64,000 nucleotides of DNA from Conus ventricosus (GCA_018398815.1 CM031618.1:56946342-57010341); one strand, 5' to 3'. Counted from the stretch's first letter, positions 24,350 to 35,557 are shown. The notes: generated from the letters alone by a model not told the origin. Program-made: numbers and translations.

Positions 24350-24597
24350 CAGGAGGCTGGGGGAAGATGTTACATGTTTGGGGGACTACAGAAATACAAT
24401 GTGTGGACGTATGCTGCCTTGGCCTGTCGCAGACGTGGCTCTTTCCTCGTTAGTTTGGAGACGTATCAGGAATGGGTGGCCACCAAGGACCTTTTCCGCT
24501 ATGCTTTGTCTGGTGCTTTAGGTTTCCAGCACAAGGCAGCTATATGGATTGGCTTGAGCGCCACTCAAATGACGACAAGAACAAATCTGAATTCGAT
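24350..24597 (+). CDS. Receptor exon: C-type lectin domain, first half
   Basis: Acceptor ATGTTACAG at 24,341-24,349; donor GTAGTT at 24,598. Phase 0 start, phase 2 end. The peptide shows the standard first half of a C-type lectin-like domain: GGRCYMFG, VWTYAALACRRRGSFLVSLE, an EWVATKDL helix, and AAIWIGLSATQ, i.e. the Cys, W-x-x-A-x-x-x-C and WIGL landmarks in order. The missing second half, with its two Cys, lies across a 3.2-kb intron in the exon at 27,839. CTLDs bind carbohydrate or protein ligands; the ligand here cannot be told. Confidence 0.85.
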
Positions 24598-24944
24598 GTA
24601 GTTGCTGTTTTTTCATTTCTGCATGTCATTATGTCACAAACTGTAAACTTATTAAAACACAAATTATTGCACGATTGAAGTTATCAACAGGGCCTGATTC
24701 CACATGCTGGAGGCTATATTTTGTCTTTAGTCCGATTTTCTATCCTACTTCCCTCCCCCAACTCTGACCTCCACTTTTTTCTCCTCTTCACGAGCTCCCT
24801 CTCATCCCCATTCTGCTCATTCCATCGCCTCCGGCCTGTCATGGTCCTTGTTACAAATCCGCAAACGGGGCACTTACATATTTCATTCAAAACTGGAAAT
24901 ATAAACACGTTCCAGCAACTTCTCTGTTTTTGCAGAATATAAAA

Positions 24945-25540
24945 AAATATAATAGAAAGATGCCCCAGCATCCTTTGTCTGCTGACTGTTGTAGACGATT
25001 TGTGGATTATGAACTCTCCTCCTCCTACATGAGAATGAATTTTTAATTTTGCATTGCCATGTACTCATATGGTTTATTTCTGGATCTACTTCTTTCTTTC
25101 TTTATTTCAGATTCCACTTCAGAATTACCACGCATTCTGAGTGTGCTTGTACATGTTAATGCATTTGTTGCTGAGATGGAGCAATATTGTATCTATCTTT
25201 CTAAAAAAAAAAAAAAGGGGGATTCCGAAAATGTGGTACAAATGTATTTCGTTCAAACGAAAGGTAATAGAAAGACGTTCCGAGGTCCTTTATCTCCTGA
25301 ATATTATAGAAGATGTGTGAATTAAGAGCTCTCCTCCTACCAGCTACATCAACCCACCCCTGAACATGAAATGTTGCACGAATTTTGAATCGCCAATTAG
25401 TCTAATGTGACTTATTTCTGTAAATATCTATTTCATTCTTTATTCATCTTATATTCCCTTTCATAATAATCGCGCATTATTTGGTGTGAAACTACATGTA
25501 ACTACATTGCTGAGACAGAGCAATGTCATATCTTTTATCT
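24945..25540 (+). repeat. Degenerate tandem duplication of about 310 bp in intron
   Basis: The segments about 24,945-25,205 and 25,258-25,540 share an order of words: TAATAGAAAGA, CTCTCCTCCT, TTTAATTTTGCATTG versus TTTTGAATCGCCA, TTATTTCTG, and GCTGAGA(T/C)(G/A)GAGCAAT. The second copy is followed directly by the long CA array. Neither copy codes. Confidence 0.55.
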
Positions 25541-25579
25541 GTCTATATATCTGTCTGTCTTCCTATCTATCGATCTATC

Positions 25580-25940
<361 letters not shown>

Positions 25941-26237
25941 ATGGGAAAGAGAGTGGTCAGTTGCTAGCCAGGCACAACTTTCTGTTGGCCCTTCCTTCGA
26001 AAAGCATGTTACAATAACACGAGCGAACATTTTCTGTCCACTTTCTTCGTCAGTGTACACCCAACACGTTTCAGGCTTTATTCCCACATGCAACGGGTCT
26101 TTTGTAAAACGTTCAAGCTATTCTTTCTTTTTTCTCTTTCTTTTCTTTCCTTTCTTTCTTACTGTCTTTCTTTCTTTCTCTCTTTCTTTCTTTCTTTGTT
26201 TTATTTTTCTCTTTGTGTTTTCGTTCATTTATTTGCG

Positions 26238-27470
26238 CAGGTGAAGCTAAAACCATGCAAGCTGAAGCTTCCCCTAAAATCCATCCTCAAGGAATACAAA
26301 GTGCGCAGAGCAAGGTAACTAACCATGCTTCAGGATTCCAAGACAAAGTTGTGAAATCTGTCCGGCCAGAACTAACGACTGGCAGAAAATGGAAAGTTCG
26401 GGAGGCAGTGGACTGACAAAGGAAAACCTCAAGATCAGGGAAATAACAGGTCACACACAGACCAACAGACAGGGGCTGGGGTCAACAGAAATGACATGGT
26501 GGTTAAAAAGCAAAAGGGAAAGCAAAGAGGCATGGTTATAGAGGAGCTGAAGAAAGAAGAGAACGCCCAGAGAATCCAGAAGGCAGTCCAGGCACGCCAT
26601 CAAGGACAGTGGACTACATGGTAAAAACGCACTTCAAAGAAGTCTCACCTGCAATGACATATCGCACATGGCACCTGTTAGAGTCAGCTTCCTCCTCAGA
26701 TATGTATATGACCTCCTGCCTTCTAATTCATACCTGGCTGAATGGGGGAAATCAGATGATCCTGCGTGTCCACTCTGTCACGGTAAACAAACAGTGAAAC
26801 ATGTCCTGAGCTCATGCAAAGCAGCGTTAACCCAAAAAAGATACACACGGAGGCACAGCCGAGTGCTCAAGGAGATCGCACATGACACCAGCAACTCCAG
26901 CAAGGAAGGTCTACATGGCAGGAGGCCACGCATCCTGGGCTGAAAGAACTGTGATATCAAGAGCATGGAAGCAGTGCTTAGTGAATGGAGCAGATGACTG
27001 GGAATGCACAGTAAACCTACCAGTATAGGAGAGCCAGAGATCATCAGGAACGGTGGTGTGAGACCGCATGTTATCCTCCCCTCAGATTCATCGAATAAAA
27101 TGATTCTGATCGAACTCATTGTGCTATGTGAAAGCAGAATGGAGCAAGTGCACAACTACAAGACTGAGAAGTATGGCAGTCTAGCTAGAAGCTGGGAGGG
27201 GGGGGGGGGGAATCTGGCTTCTTTGGCCAGGTTGTCGCCATAGACGTTGGAGCAAGGGGATTCTGCAGGCTCACCAGCCTGTTATCTCATTAAACAGCTC
27301 GGGTTCTCAGGTAAGAAGAGACCAAGAACCCTGAAAGCAATGGCAGTGGCAGCCAAAAAGAGTTCCAGCTGGAACTGGTCGAGGAGCAACAAAAGTGAAC
27401 TTCATAAGGCCTAAATTTACTCACTTAGAACAGGTGTCCGTTAGCTGTCTGAGGGAGTTTCTTCTCTGAA
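26238..27470 (+). pseudogene. 5'-truncated LINE: zinc-knuckle and restriction-like endonuclease (RLE)
   Basis: Best copy in the window of a LINE-type family whose C-terminus carries a type-II-restriction-like nuclease in place of an N-terminal APE, as in the R2/NeSL/CRE groups. Order: LTTGRKWKVREAV near 26,370; a helix-rich EELKKEENAQRIQKAVQ near 26,540; FLLRYVYDLLPSNSYLAEWG near 26,690; a CPLCHGKQTVKHVLSSC knuckle near 26,770; RHSRVLKEIAHDTSN; then the RLE core. That core is altered to RPHVILPSDSSNKMILIELI (usually RPDxVL...ELTVP), followed by ALARS, decayed VVAIDVGARGF, and SSSWNWSRSN. Several stops and frameshifts are present. It sits in the intron between the two halves of the lectin domain. 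The apparent splice sites at 26,240 and 26,312 fall inside it. Confidence 0.75.
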
Positions 27471-27664
27471 CGCCTTCTGCTGTCAGGAACTACCAAGAAT
27501 TTCTTCCAACTAGCTATATATTATACCGCCATTTTTGAAAGCCAGCGATACAAAATTTGACAGAACAGAATAATTCTTCATTTGTTCCAAACAGAAACTG
27601 GATACAAGACTGTTTCTCCATAGAAGTGAATGGTACTTTTTCATTTATTCCAAATAAATATTTG

Positions 27665-27685
27665 AGAGAGAGAGAGAGAGAGAGA

Positions 27686-27724
<39 letters not shown>
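27665..27724. repeat. (GA)n microsatellite
   Basis: Short GA run in the intron just upstream of the second lectin exon. Confidence 0.95.
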
Positions 27725-27729
<5 letters not shown>

Positions 27730-27838
27730 CAAGTTTTCCAAAACAAGAAAACAGACATAATTTTAATCGCTCTAATAGGGTTTATGTACGTGAAATCTTA
27801 CATAATTCTTTCTGTTTGTTTAAAATGTGTGCATTCAG

Positions 27839-28368
27839 GTACACTAACACGTGGCATTGGGATGCAGGTTCTGTGGCTTACTACTGGCAACATTGTGAAT
27901 GAAGATGGGCCATACAGAGATGATCTATGTGGAAAGATTCATAGGATTGGTTTAGTACTCAGTTACGTCTTCACATCATGTTTCACTTACAAGGGCGCAC
28001 CCATGTTTCATCTGTGTGAAATGGCCTCCACAAAATCCTGGCGAGTCACTCTTCCTGCGGCCAACAGCACCACTGTGTCACGTGTCCCACTCGTGACGTG
28101 TCCCTTGCAGCACGTGACGCACACTGCGCTGGCCTGTGACACGCAAAGTGTGTGCAGAAGCCTGGACACGGCTGAAGAATGGTACCGTGTGAAGTGTGAC
28201 ATGCCAGGGGGACTGGCACAACCCTACTTCTCTTGTGCAGTGTCCGGGGAATTCATCCCTTACAGTCTGCTGTGTGACTTCAGAGAGCACTGTCCTGGGG
28301 GAAGGGATGAAGACTTTTGTGTGCACCCCGAGTGCGGGCAAAGTGCTGTACGCTGTGGACAGCAGCAG
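27839..28368 (+). pseudogene. Receptor exon: second half of C-type lectin domain plus LDLa, with a frameshift
   Basis: Acceptor GTGTGCATTCAG ends at 27,838; donor GTTTGT at 28,369. From the phase-2 junction the frame reads NTWHWDAGSVAYYW, the W-x-DG-like strand of the lectin domain, but hits a stop at about 27,899. A one-base change of frame near 27,885-27,895 leads into NEDGPYRDDLCGKIHR and SCFTYKGAPMFHLCEM, which hold the last conserved Cys pair of the domain. The downstream frame stays open for about 155 codons. It ends with YFSCAVSGEFIPYSLLCDF and DEDFC (an LDLa module) and the first half of another (CGQSAVRCGQQQ), which continues at 44,901 in phase 0. The break means either a sequence error or loss of function. 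Confidence 0.78.
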
Positions 28369-28628
28369 GTTTGTTCTCTTCAACCCACCCCTATTGCTCA
28401 TTTGTGTAAAAACTGACCTCAGTGTATTGCTACAGTGAGTGTTGTTTAAATGTAGTGAGCCAAATAATTATATACAATTGAATTCTATTACTGCAACAGA
28501 GAGGGTGGGGAGATTGGAACGATTAGTGCAAACATAAGAGAGAAGTGAATAACTAAATAACATCTAACGCATCCAAGCATAATTTGCCCTAAAGCCTGGC
28601 CATTTCAGAACTGGATTTCCAGGTTTCC

Positions 28629-28894
<266 letters not shown>

Positions 28895-28905
28895 CAAAGA
28901 TAAGT

Positions 28906-29025
28906 AGCCGAGCACCATTTCAGCAACGTTCTGAGCAGCTGGGTGTTGCAATGACTGCATGAAATATTGAATTATAAACAAAGCTTGCCCTGCACTTATT
29001 TTCCCCAACTACTTAACCGTTCGAA
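28906..29025 (+). repeat. Dispersed repeat shared with 55.3-55.9 kb
   Basis: The first 80 bases match, in reverse complement, the segment 55,793-55,870, including GTGCTCGG on one side and AATTATAAACAAAGCTTGC on the other. The last part, with CCTGCACTTATTTTCCCC, resembles the outer part of the fold-back arm near 32,870. It directly follows a (TA)n tract, as does the copy at 55,293. Confidence 0.6.
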
Positions 29026-29372
29026 TATATATATACATATGAATGTATGTATCTTTGTATATATACATGACTGAGAACTGAAAGTGAGCACATAAGTGGA
29101 TAATAGGTTAGAAATCTAAGACTGCTCTTTTATTCGATTTTTTTTTTCTTTTTTTTTTTGTGGCATCAGTTCTCGGATCAATGGAGCACCTAAGGTGGTG
29201 ATTTTTTTCCCCCTAAGGCCCAAATCCACCTCTTCATTTTTTGGTGCTTCACACTGTCCTCTTCATCTGCCAAAAAACCCAAAAAAACGGAGAAAAAAAC
29301 CCCCCAATATCCACTACTAGGTTTTTTGTCTTTCTTCTTCTTCTTCTTCTTCTTCTTTTCGTTCCCAACCAA

Positions 29373-29505
29373 TCTCTTACACACCATGCAAAGTCTGTAT
29401 GTTCTCTTACACACCATGCAAAGTCTGTATGTTCTCTTACACACCATGCAAAGTCTGTATGTTCTCTTACACACCATGCAAAGTCTGTATGTTCTCTTAC
29501 AAATG
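29373..29505. repeat. 30-bp tandem repeat, four full copies
   Basis: Units start at about 29,373, 29,403, 29,433 and 29,463, contain ACACCATGCAAAGTCTGTA, and are identical; a fifth partial unit follows. No spacers are present, so this is a minisatellite. A (TTC)n run precedes it. Confidence 0.92.
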
Positions 29506-29699
29506 GACAAACTTTTGCTGATTTTAGTGTTTTGGCAATTGATACAAAGTGTCTGGGTTTGTTAAAGTACTAATGTGTGGTGTACTGGCACACTCACTCA
29601 TAATGTGTTGCATTATACGGAAACGGAACCAACAGAGATGAAACAAAGGACTTAATTATTTTTAGTTTTTCATTTTGTTTTACGCACACACCCGCACAC

Positions 29700-29716
29700 A
29701 CACTCTCTCCCCTCCT

Positions 29717-29762
<46 letters not shown>

Positions 29763-30089
29763 ATGCTAACAATGGTAGTTACCTGTTAAATACACGACAC
29801 GATACCAAAGCAAAAACTATGCGTAAGCAACCAATATATACATGCCTGAAAGAATGTCGTTGGTCCCTATTGCCTGTCTCCCTCTCCTTCCCCCTACCCA
29901 AGCGCGTGAGCGCTCTTCACGTCATACCACCACCACCACCATCCACCCATCCACCCACCTCACCACCCATCCACCCCCCAAACCCTTCCCCACCCTCACA
30001 TTCATACATCTCCACCCCCACCCCCACAAAAAAGGACACACACACACGCACACACACCCACACCCACCCACCCACACCCACACCCCCCC

Positions 30090-30138
<49 letters not shown>

Positions 30139-30193
30139 AGAGAAAAGAGAGGACAACGAGAGAGAAGAGAAAAGGAAGAAGGAAAAAAAAAGA

Positions 30194-30244
<51 letters not shown>

Positions 30245-30340
30245 GGCAGACAGACAGACAGACAGACAGGCAGACAGACAGACAGACAAACAGACCGTTA
30301 GGCAGACAGACAGGCAGACAGACGGACAGAGACGGCGTCT
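29700..30340. repeat. Microsatellite cluster: (CT)n, (CA)n, (GACA)n
   Basis: CT at about 29,724-29,758, Pro-codon-like CCA/CCCA-rich sequence, CA at about 30,092-30,134, and a (GACA)n tract at about 30,197-30,335 with GGCA interruptions. Open frames are repeat artefacts. From 30,341 to 30,839 only short CT, CG and GT runs are seen. Confidence 0.9.
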
Positions 30341-30839
30341 TTTAAATGAATTTAGGGATTTAGTTTGTTACATGTCGTCTCACCAGTTGTCTCTTCCCCG
30401 ATGAAGCCAATCTTATAGTGAAAAGAAATTATGCATGATCCCCATCATTTTCCACATTCCCCGCGTGCAGCAGTCTTACACATGCGAAAACGAAAGAGTG
30501 CAAGAAAGTACAGAGGAGTGGAGAACGAAAGAGCATATATACCTTGGGGTCACTTTCTTTATGAAAAAAAAAACGTCACCAAGACTGTGTTATATGTGTG
30601 CGTGCGCGTATATGTGTGTGTACCTGTAAGTGTGTGTGTTATAGAGCATGTGCGCGCAAAATGCACAAACACGTGCATGTATTTGTAACTATGTGTATGT
30701 CTCTCTCTCTCTCCCTCCCCCCCCCCCTCCCTCTCTCCACCCCCTTCCCATCCCCTCTGTGCGCGCGCGCGTGTGTGTTCGCGTGTGTGCGTGCGCGCGT
30801 GCGTGCGTAAGAGTGAATGCATGTATGAGATCTCTTTAA

Positions 30840-31635
30840 CTTATATTTTCCTCAGATGCATCTGATTTTCGAATATGACTGAAATTGGCAGTCTAGATTC
30901 CGTTTTCTTATAAATACTTATACACATCTTTGCAGTGATCACAACATGGTTTATTTTCAGTAGTATATGTCTGTCAACATTTTCTTGTTTAAAAATTCCA
31001 AATAGCACATATTCTGACAAATTTCCAAAACGAATTAACCTTATGACAGTGAAAAAAGAAATGTTCGATGTAATCAATTTCATCATTGCTATATGAACAA
31101 TTTCGATTATCCCTGACTTTCATTTTGCATAGCATTATATTAGTCGGGTATATATTTTGTAAAATTTTCCATTGTAAAACTCTCAGTCTGGTTTCTTTTG
31201 TGCATAAGCGGGGTATCTTCCATATATTTTCATTTAACTCCAGTCCATATTTGTTAGACCAAAAACGGGCTGCACATGGTTCTGTGTAACTGAGGGAACA
31301 CAAAGTTGCACGGAAATCCTTGCAAGATATATGCTTTTTGTCACAGAAAAGAGGTGGTTCTGAAAAATCTATATCATATCTATCTTGTTCACTAACCCCA
31401 GTATTAAAAGTATGTGTGGCCGCTGACACTACGTTATACTCTAAGATCCTTGCAGGGGAGGCTCCTATCTTGTTGACCACGTCCTGGTATGAAAGCATTC
31501 CGTTTGGACCATACATGTCACTAACATTTAGTATTTTGCCCTATATCCAGTCAGGGAAGAAAAGGACATTTCCTCGATATTTATGTATTGGTCATTCCAC
31601 AGTAAAGAGGGAAAGGGTGAGACATCTTCATGTTT
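30840..31635 (-). pseudogene. L1-like ORF2 C-terminal part
   Basis: The clearest open piece is 31,516-30,989, with a second frame continuing to 30,841. It contains TRLRVLQWKILQNIYPTNIM and the cysteine/histidine segment ending DYIEHFFFHC, both standard for the C-terminal domain of L1/Tx1 LINE ORF2 proteins. Upstream (31,635-31,516) a decayed TWLDLNKHEDVSPFP is readable. At least two frameshifts are present. Confidence 0.8.
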
Positions 31636-32377
31636 ATTAAGATCTAGCCATGTTTTCAGAGTAATTTTCCAAAAATGTGAATGTATCTTGTCTAATAAAT
31701 CAGCAGCTATGTGGCTAGGTAGTAGAAAACATAGTACAGACAGCTTTTATGGCTTTGCGTGGAAAAATAAATTAAAGATTCTTGGTATTTATTATGAGAA
31801 TGATAAACTGGCGTCTTTAGTTGAGGACAATTGGTTGCAAAGAATAGAAACTATTCAGAGAATTATTCACTCCTGGGAAAAAAGAGATCTTAGTGTAATG
31901 GGTAAAATACATATTATTAAAACATTTCTTATTTCACAAATGGTCTATGTTATGCAAACATTTGTTATTCCGGACAAGATCTTATCAGATATAAATCGCA
32001 TGCTTTAAAAAAAAAATCGGAAATGAAATGAGGTAGGGAACAGTAAACGATAAACAGTAAACAAGTGGGGTATGTTTTGCTCCCATAAGGAAACCTAACA
32101 CAGAGTAACTTTTATTCAAGACTGGCACAGCCTTTTAAACTTGAATAAAGTCAGACAAAATACATAGACGAACAATCTAATAGTGGGGGAAAAAACAAGC
32201 GCAGGCCAACAACTGAACTGTCTGGCAAAGATTTGGACTTGAGGGGAGGGGAGTTTGAAGATGGAGAAACTGGGAAAATGAAATTATAAAAAAAAAAGTT
32301 ACAGATATGAAAACTCTTCACTAGCTGCATAAGGGAACCATCGCAATCCCTTTCGAAGGCAGATATATTTGTATTGC

Positions 32378-32427
32378 TGCTCCGAGGCCTTTCGCCCGCT
32401 GGATCGGGACTCATCAGGGAGACACGG
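32378..32427 (-). ncRNA. Hammerhead ribozyme motif, left arm
   Basis: Mirror copy of the motif at 32,648-32,697: the invariant CTGATGA box is at 32,411-32,417 on the minus strand, followed by a stem II hairpin, GAAA, a very short stem III and the cleavage triplet CTC. Stem I is CTCC/GGAG. Confidence 0.8.
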
Positions 32428-32647
32428 CTGGACAGTCCCCTACATTTTATATTATTTGCATAATGTCTTTAGTTTTACAGCAACTTTTTTTTCTTCCCCA
32501 CACTTTCGTTTGGTTGCATTACTACTCTTCGTTGGCTGCTCTGGGGGTGCTATTGGATTCTTTTTTGCACCCATGGTGGTGAGAACACCACAGTATTATG
32601 GACTGTGGTGTGTCTCTATTTGACGCCGGGAGCGCAGACACAACCAG

Positions 32648-32697
32648 CCGTGTCTCCCTGATGAGTCCCGATCCAGCGGGCGAAAGGCCTCGGAGCA
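32648..32697 (+). ncRNA. Hammerhead ribozyme motif, right arm
   Basis: Order on the plus strand: CTCC (stem I), CTGATGA at 32,658-32,664, GTCC...GGGC stem II with a loop, GAAA at 32,682-32,685, GGCC stem III with essentially no loop, CTC with predicted cleavage after C32,691, then GGAG closing stem I. All core nucleotides of a type I hammerhead are present. A stem III this short is typical of hammerheads in Penelope-like elements and retrozymes, which are thought to cleave as dimers. Confidence 0.82.
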
Positions 32698-33320
32698 GGC
32701 AATACAAATATATCTGCCTTCGAAAGGGATTGCGATGGTTCCCTTATGCAGCTAGTGAAGAGTTTTCATATCTGTAACTTTTTTTTTTTTTAATTTCATT
32801 TTCCCAGTTTCTCCATCTTCAAACTCCCCTCCCCTCAAGTCCAAATCTTTGCCAGACAGTTCAGTTGTTGGCCTGCGCTTGTTTTTTCCCCCACTATTAG
32901 ATTGTTCGTCTATGTATTTTGTCTGACTTTATTCAAGTTTAAAAGGCTGTGCCAGTCTTGAACAAAAGTTACTCTGTGTTAGGTTTCCTTATGGGAGCAA
33001 AACATACCCCACTTGTTTACTGCATGCTTTTTAGATTTATCTGGCGTAAAAAGCATTGTAATCGAAAGGCATTTGAAAAAGTTAAAAGAAGCGTAATGTG
33101 CAGTGAATATGAAAAAGGAGGATTGAAAATGATAGATTTAAGACAGATGCAATCTGCTTTTCTCCTGTCATGGGTTCAAAAAATTTGTAAGGCCACAAAC
33201 AATGAAAGATGGACTATAATTCCGAGAAAAGTATTTCTACCCTTTGGTGAGAATGTCGTGTGTTTTTATGCAAATACTATTCGATATTGTTATCTTTTCT
33301 GTTGGTACCTCATGTAAATG

Positions 33321-34827
33321 AAAATTATGCATGCAAAAAAGTGACTACATAGGACGTTTGTTTTAAGGATCTTACTTTAAATTTCAAGGCAAGGAGGATG
33401 TCGTTCATAAGAGATTACGTCAAAAAACTATGTTGTTATTTCAAAACACAGCTTAACGAATATTCGTATAGAAATAACTCAGATTCTCTCTGATTTTATA
33501 TTCTGTCCATTTGCACAGCCTTCATTTTATTTAACTGAACTTGTAAGACACATATACCGTTACATCTTACATACATCATCTCTTAAAGTGTAATAAGTTA
33601 CATTAATCATATTATTTTGTATTGCATATGTCATTTAAGGGATACAACTGTGCACAGCTGAGCAATAATTCTTCAAGTTTAAATTGTATTTTGACGATTG
33701 CAAAACAGGTAACTTGTGCAAACAGTGTCAACCATACGAATGACAATTACCTTTTACATCATTTAACAGCTCAAAAAAATTGTTAGTTAAGGAAACTAAA
33801 CAAAAACCGAAAAACAAAAAAACAAAACGCCATCAATAATACTATTACACGTAAATGTAACTAAATGCATGTTTATTTTGTTAAAAAAAGAGTAAAATTG
33901 TCTTAAAAGTATGTTTACCCATAAACAGTGTCGTAGGAAAAGAAAAAAAAATCATTACAATAAAGCATTACTTAAGAATGCCAAAGAGGCGATTCTTTGA
34001 TATTAAGTATTAAGAATACTTAAAACAAAGCCATTTGGTAGCATTCATGCCATTGTTACTATGTAGGCTGATAAAAAAAATGCATACGTTTATTGATTCA
34101 TGGGGTAAAATGTCACACATAAAAAAGATAACGCAAAATGATTAAAATACACCTTATAAACATCCTTAAAAAAAACTACAGAATTTGTACGGAAATTGAT
34201 AATCCAGAATGTGTCTCATGCATGAACTAGTGGAAATGATTAGTATCCAGACTCTTTTTTTAAATTCAACAAAATATATTGTCTGCAAAATGTTTATGAC
34301 AAACCTTGTGTGGTTTGGAAAAAAAACAACACTGAAATTAGATTACAAGTATTCACACTGTCACATGACACGGTATCTTTGCATTATAAATCACAGTCAA
34401 TTTTGATGCAATCGAAAAGGAAAGTTTGGTACACGCGAAAGTTAAAAATTGTGATGTGTTGTTTGCAACAAATCATACATGTGACACAGTCTGTTTTTTT
34501 AGACTGGTTATTCGGAAACTAAGAAAGCAAGTTTCGCAAATTAAAGTGGAATAATCTAACAAAACTTTTATATCATGCATATACATTTAAAAGACACTCT
34601 GCTTTGCTAATTTAGTAAGAGATCATGGAAAACGTTTGCATTATATAGATGTCTTCTTTCAAAGGGAGTGAATTTGGCTGCATATCTGATTTGATTCATA
34701 TTCAATAGAGGCTTTGGTTTGAACTTACTTCTGTTATGTTATAGGTTTTTTTTAATGCATTGAGACAGATACTGTGATCGGGAGCCCATCGTTGGCATTG
34801 CTAATGGTTTGATTTCGTTATTTACAG
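33321..34827. other. AT-rich intron sequence, no feature recognised
   Basis: Low-GC sequence with A-runs. It may include the unrecognised flank of the L1-like element at its left edge. No exon or repeat is supported. Confidence 0.5.
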
Positions 34828-34930
34828 GAAGAAAGCCAAGGAGAACTTCATCTTCAATTTGAAGCCGTATGATTCCAGCGTCAAGATTTTCAACAAGGAG
34901 CAGATGCTGGAATTGAAACAGACAGAATGA
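34828..34930 (+). CDS. Possible 3'-terminal coding exon of unknown gene
   Basis: A good acceptor (TTATTTACAG ending at 34,827) precedes a 34-codon stretch. It reads KKAKENFIFNLKPYDSSVK, then IFNKEQMLELKQTE and stop at 34,928-34,930. Codon usage is G/C-ending, unlike the AT-rich flanks, which suggests real coding sequence. Its phase does not fit the receptor exon ending at 28,368, so it is not a simple extra exon of that gene. No partner exon was found upstream, and the peptide matches no family I know. Confidence 0.35.
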
Positions 34931-35557
34931 TTGAGTTCATAATATAATTCACCAAAAGTGTGCATTAACAAATGCAATATCAGTACACCTTTTCCACATT
35001 TGATGTCTTTTAATTGGTTGTTTGACAATTTAATCATTATTTCTCTTACATGGGACTGTTCAACTGGTATTGTTCATAATGTACGATGAAGAAATATGTG
35101 TTGTTATTGCTACTAGTAGAGCTTTAGCTCGTTTATTTTTTTCACATGATTAGCGATATCATTAAGCTGTCACAGTTGTTACAGATGTTGATAATTGTGG
35201 TAGCGCAAAGATACTGATTTAGCTGATGAGATGTGTTTAAAAAAATCAGATATGTGCACTATTGCCCCTCTCACTCCCCTTTTTCAACACTAAAAGAAAT
35301 ACATTCCAAAATACTCTGGAAAAAAAGGAAATGACAACACCAAACAGAAAGTAACGTCTCATTCTGAGTTTTAATGAAAGGACTTCTCAACATTTTGTCT
35401 TATGTATACAGTTTTTGATTTGTTGTATTCTTCGTACTTTATCATAGCTGAGAGGGGATCTGATATTTTTTGTTGCGTCTGTCCGTATGAATGTTGTATC
35501 ACTGTGGCTCTTTCCCTCTTCTCAATATGTCTTTCACCATGTTAAACAAGTCATAAA
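34931..35557. other. No feature recognised
   Basis: AT-rich sequence between the possible exon and the TG array. Confidence 0.5.

Larger units (their letters stand above)
32007..33021. mobile_element. Fold-back element with 376-bp inverted arms and a ribozyme in each arm
   Basis: Arms at 32,056-32,431 and 32,644-33,021 are near-perfect inverted copies; a 212-bp unique spacer lies between. The insert is flanked by GCATGCTTT at 31,998-32,006 and 33,022-33,030 (9-bp TSD), and its removal restores the host LINE frame. The left side has 49 extra bases (32,007-32,055, starting with an A-run) with no counterpart on the right. Each arm has a hammerhead ribozyme consensus at its inner end. No coding region is seen. 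Hammerhead-bearing terminal repeats in direct or inverted arrangement are a known feature of Penelope-like elements; short hammerhead-bearing non-coding retroelements (retrozymes) are the other possibility. Confidence 0.88.
30840..33320 (-). mobile_element. L1/Tx1-like LINE with 5' inversion (twin priming), itself interrupted
   Basis: Two parts of one LINE ORF2 lie head to head and meet near 31,635. The 3' (C-terminal) part reads on the minus strand from 31,635 down to about 30,840. The more upstream part reads on the plus strand from about 31,640 to 33,320. In protein order the plus-strand part ends where the minus-strand part would begin, as expected when a second primer starts synthesis inside the LINE RNA. 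The plus-strand part is interrupted by the element at 32,007-33,021. The family is L1/Tx1-like by its motifs. Confidence 0.82.
31640..33320 (+). pseudogene. L1-like ORF2 middle part, split by fold-back element
   Basis: Left piece (to 32,006) reads LSNKSAAMWLGSRK, LKILGIYYENDK, WEKRDLSVMGKIHIIKTFLI and DKILSDINRML. Right piece (from 33,022) reads MLFRFIWRKKHCNRKAFEKV, YEKGGLKMIDLRQMQSAFLL and SWVQKI. Removing the 1,015-bp insert and one copy of the 9-bp target restores a continuous frame across the site (NRML/FRFIW). These are the standard thumb and post-RT motifs of L1-type ORF2. Confidence 0.85.

Noticed and set aside
26241..26312. An apparent small exon with acceptor GCGCAG and donor GTAACT
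   Set aside because: The sequence on both sides continues into the RLE-type LINE, and the peptide adds nothing to the lectin domain, which joins in phase directly from 24,597 to 27,839.
29373..29505. CRISPR-like 30-bp direct repeats
   Set aside because: Units are directly adjacent without spacers, and the context is eukaryotic intron.
29675..30345. Pro/Thr/Asp-rich open frames of about 200 codons
   Set aside because: They run through (CT)n, (CA)n, CCA and (GACA)n repeats and have no conserved content.
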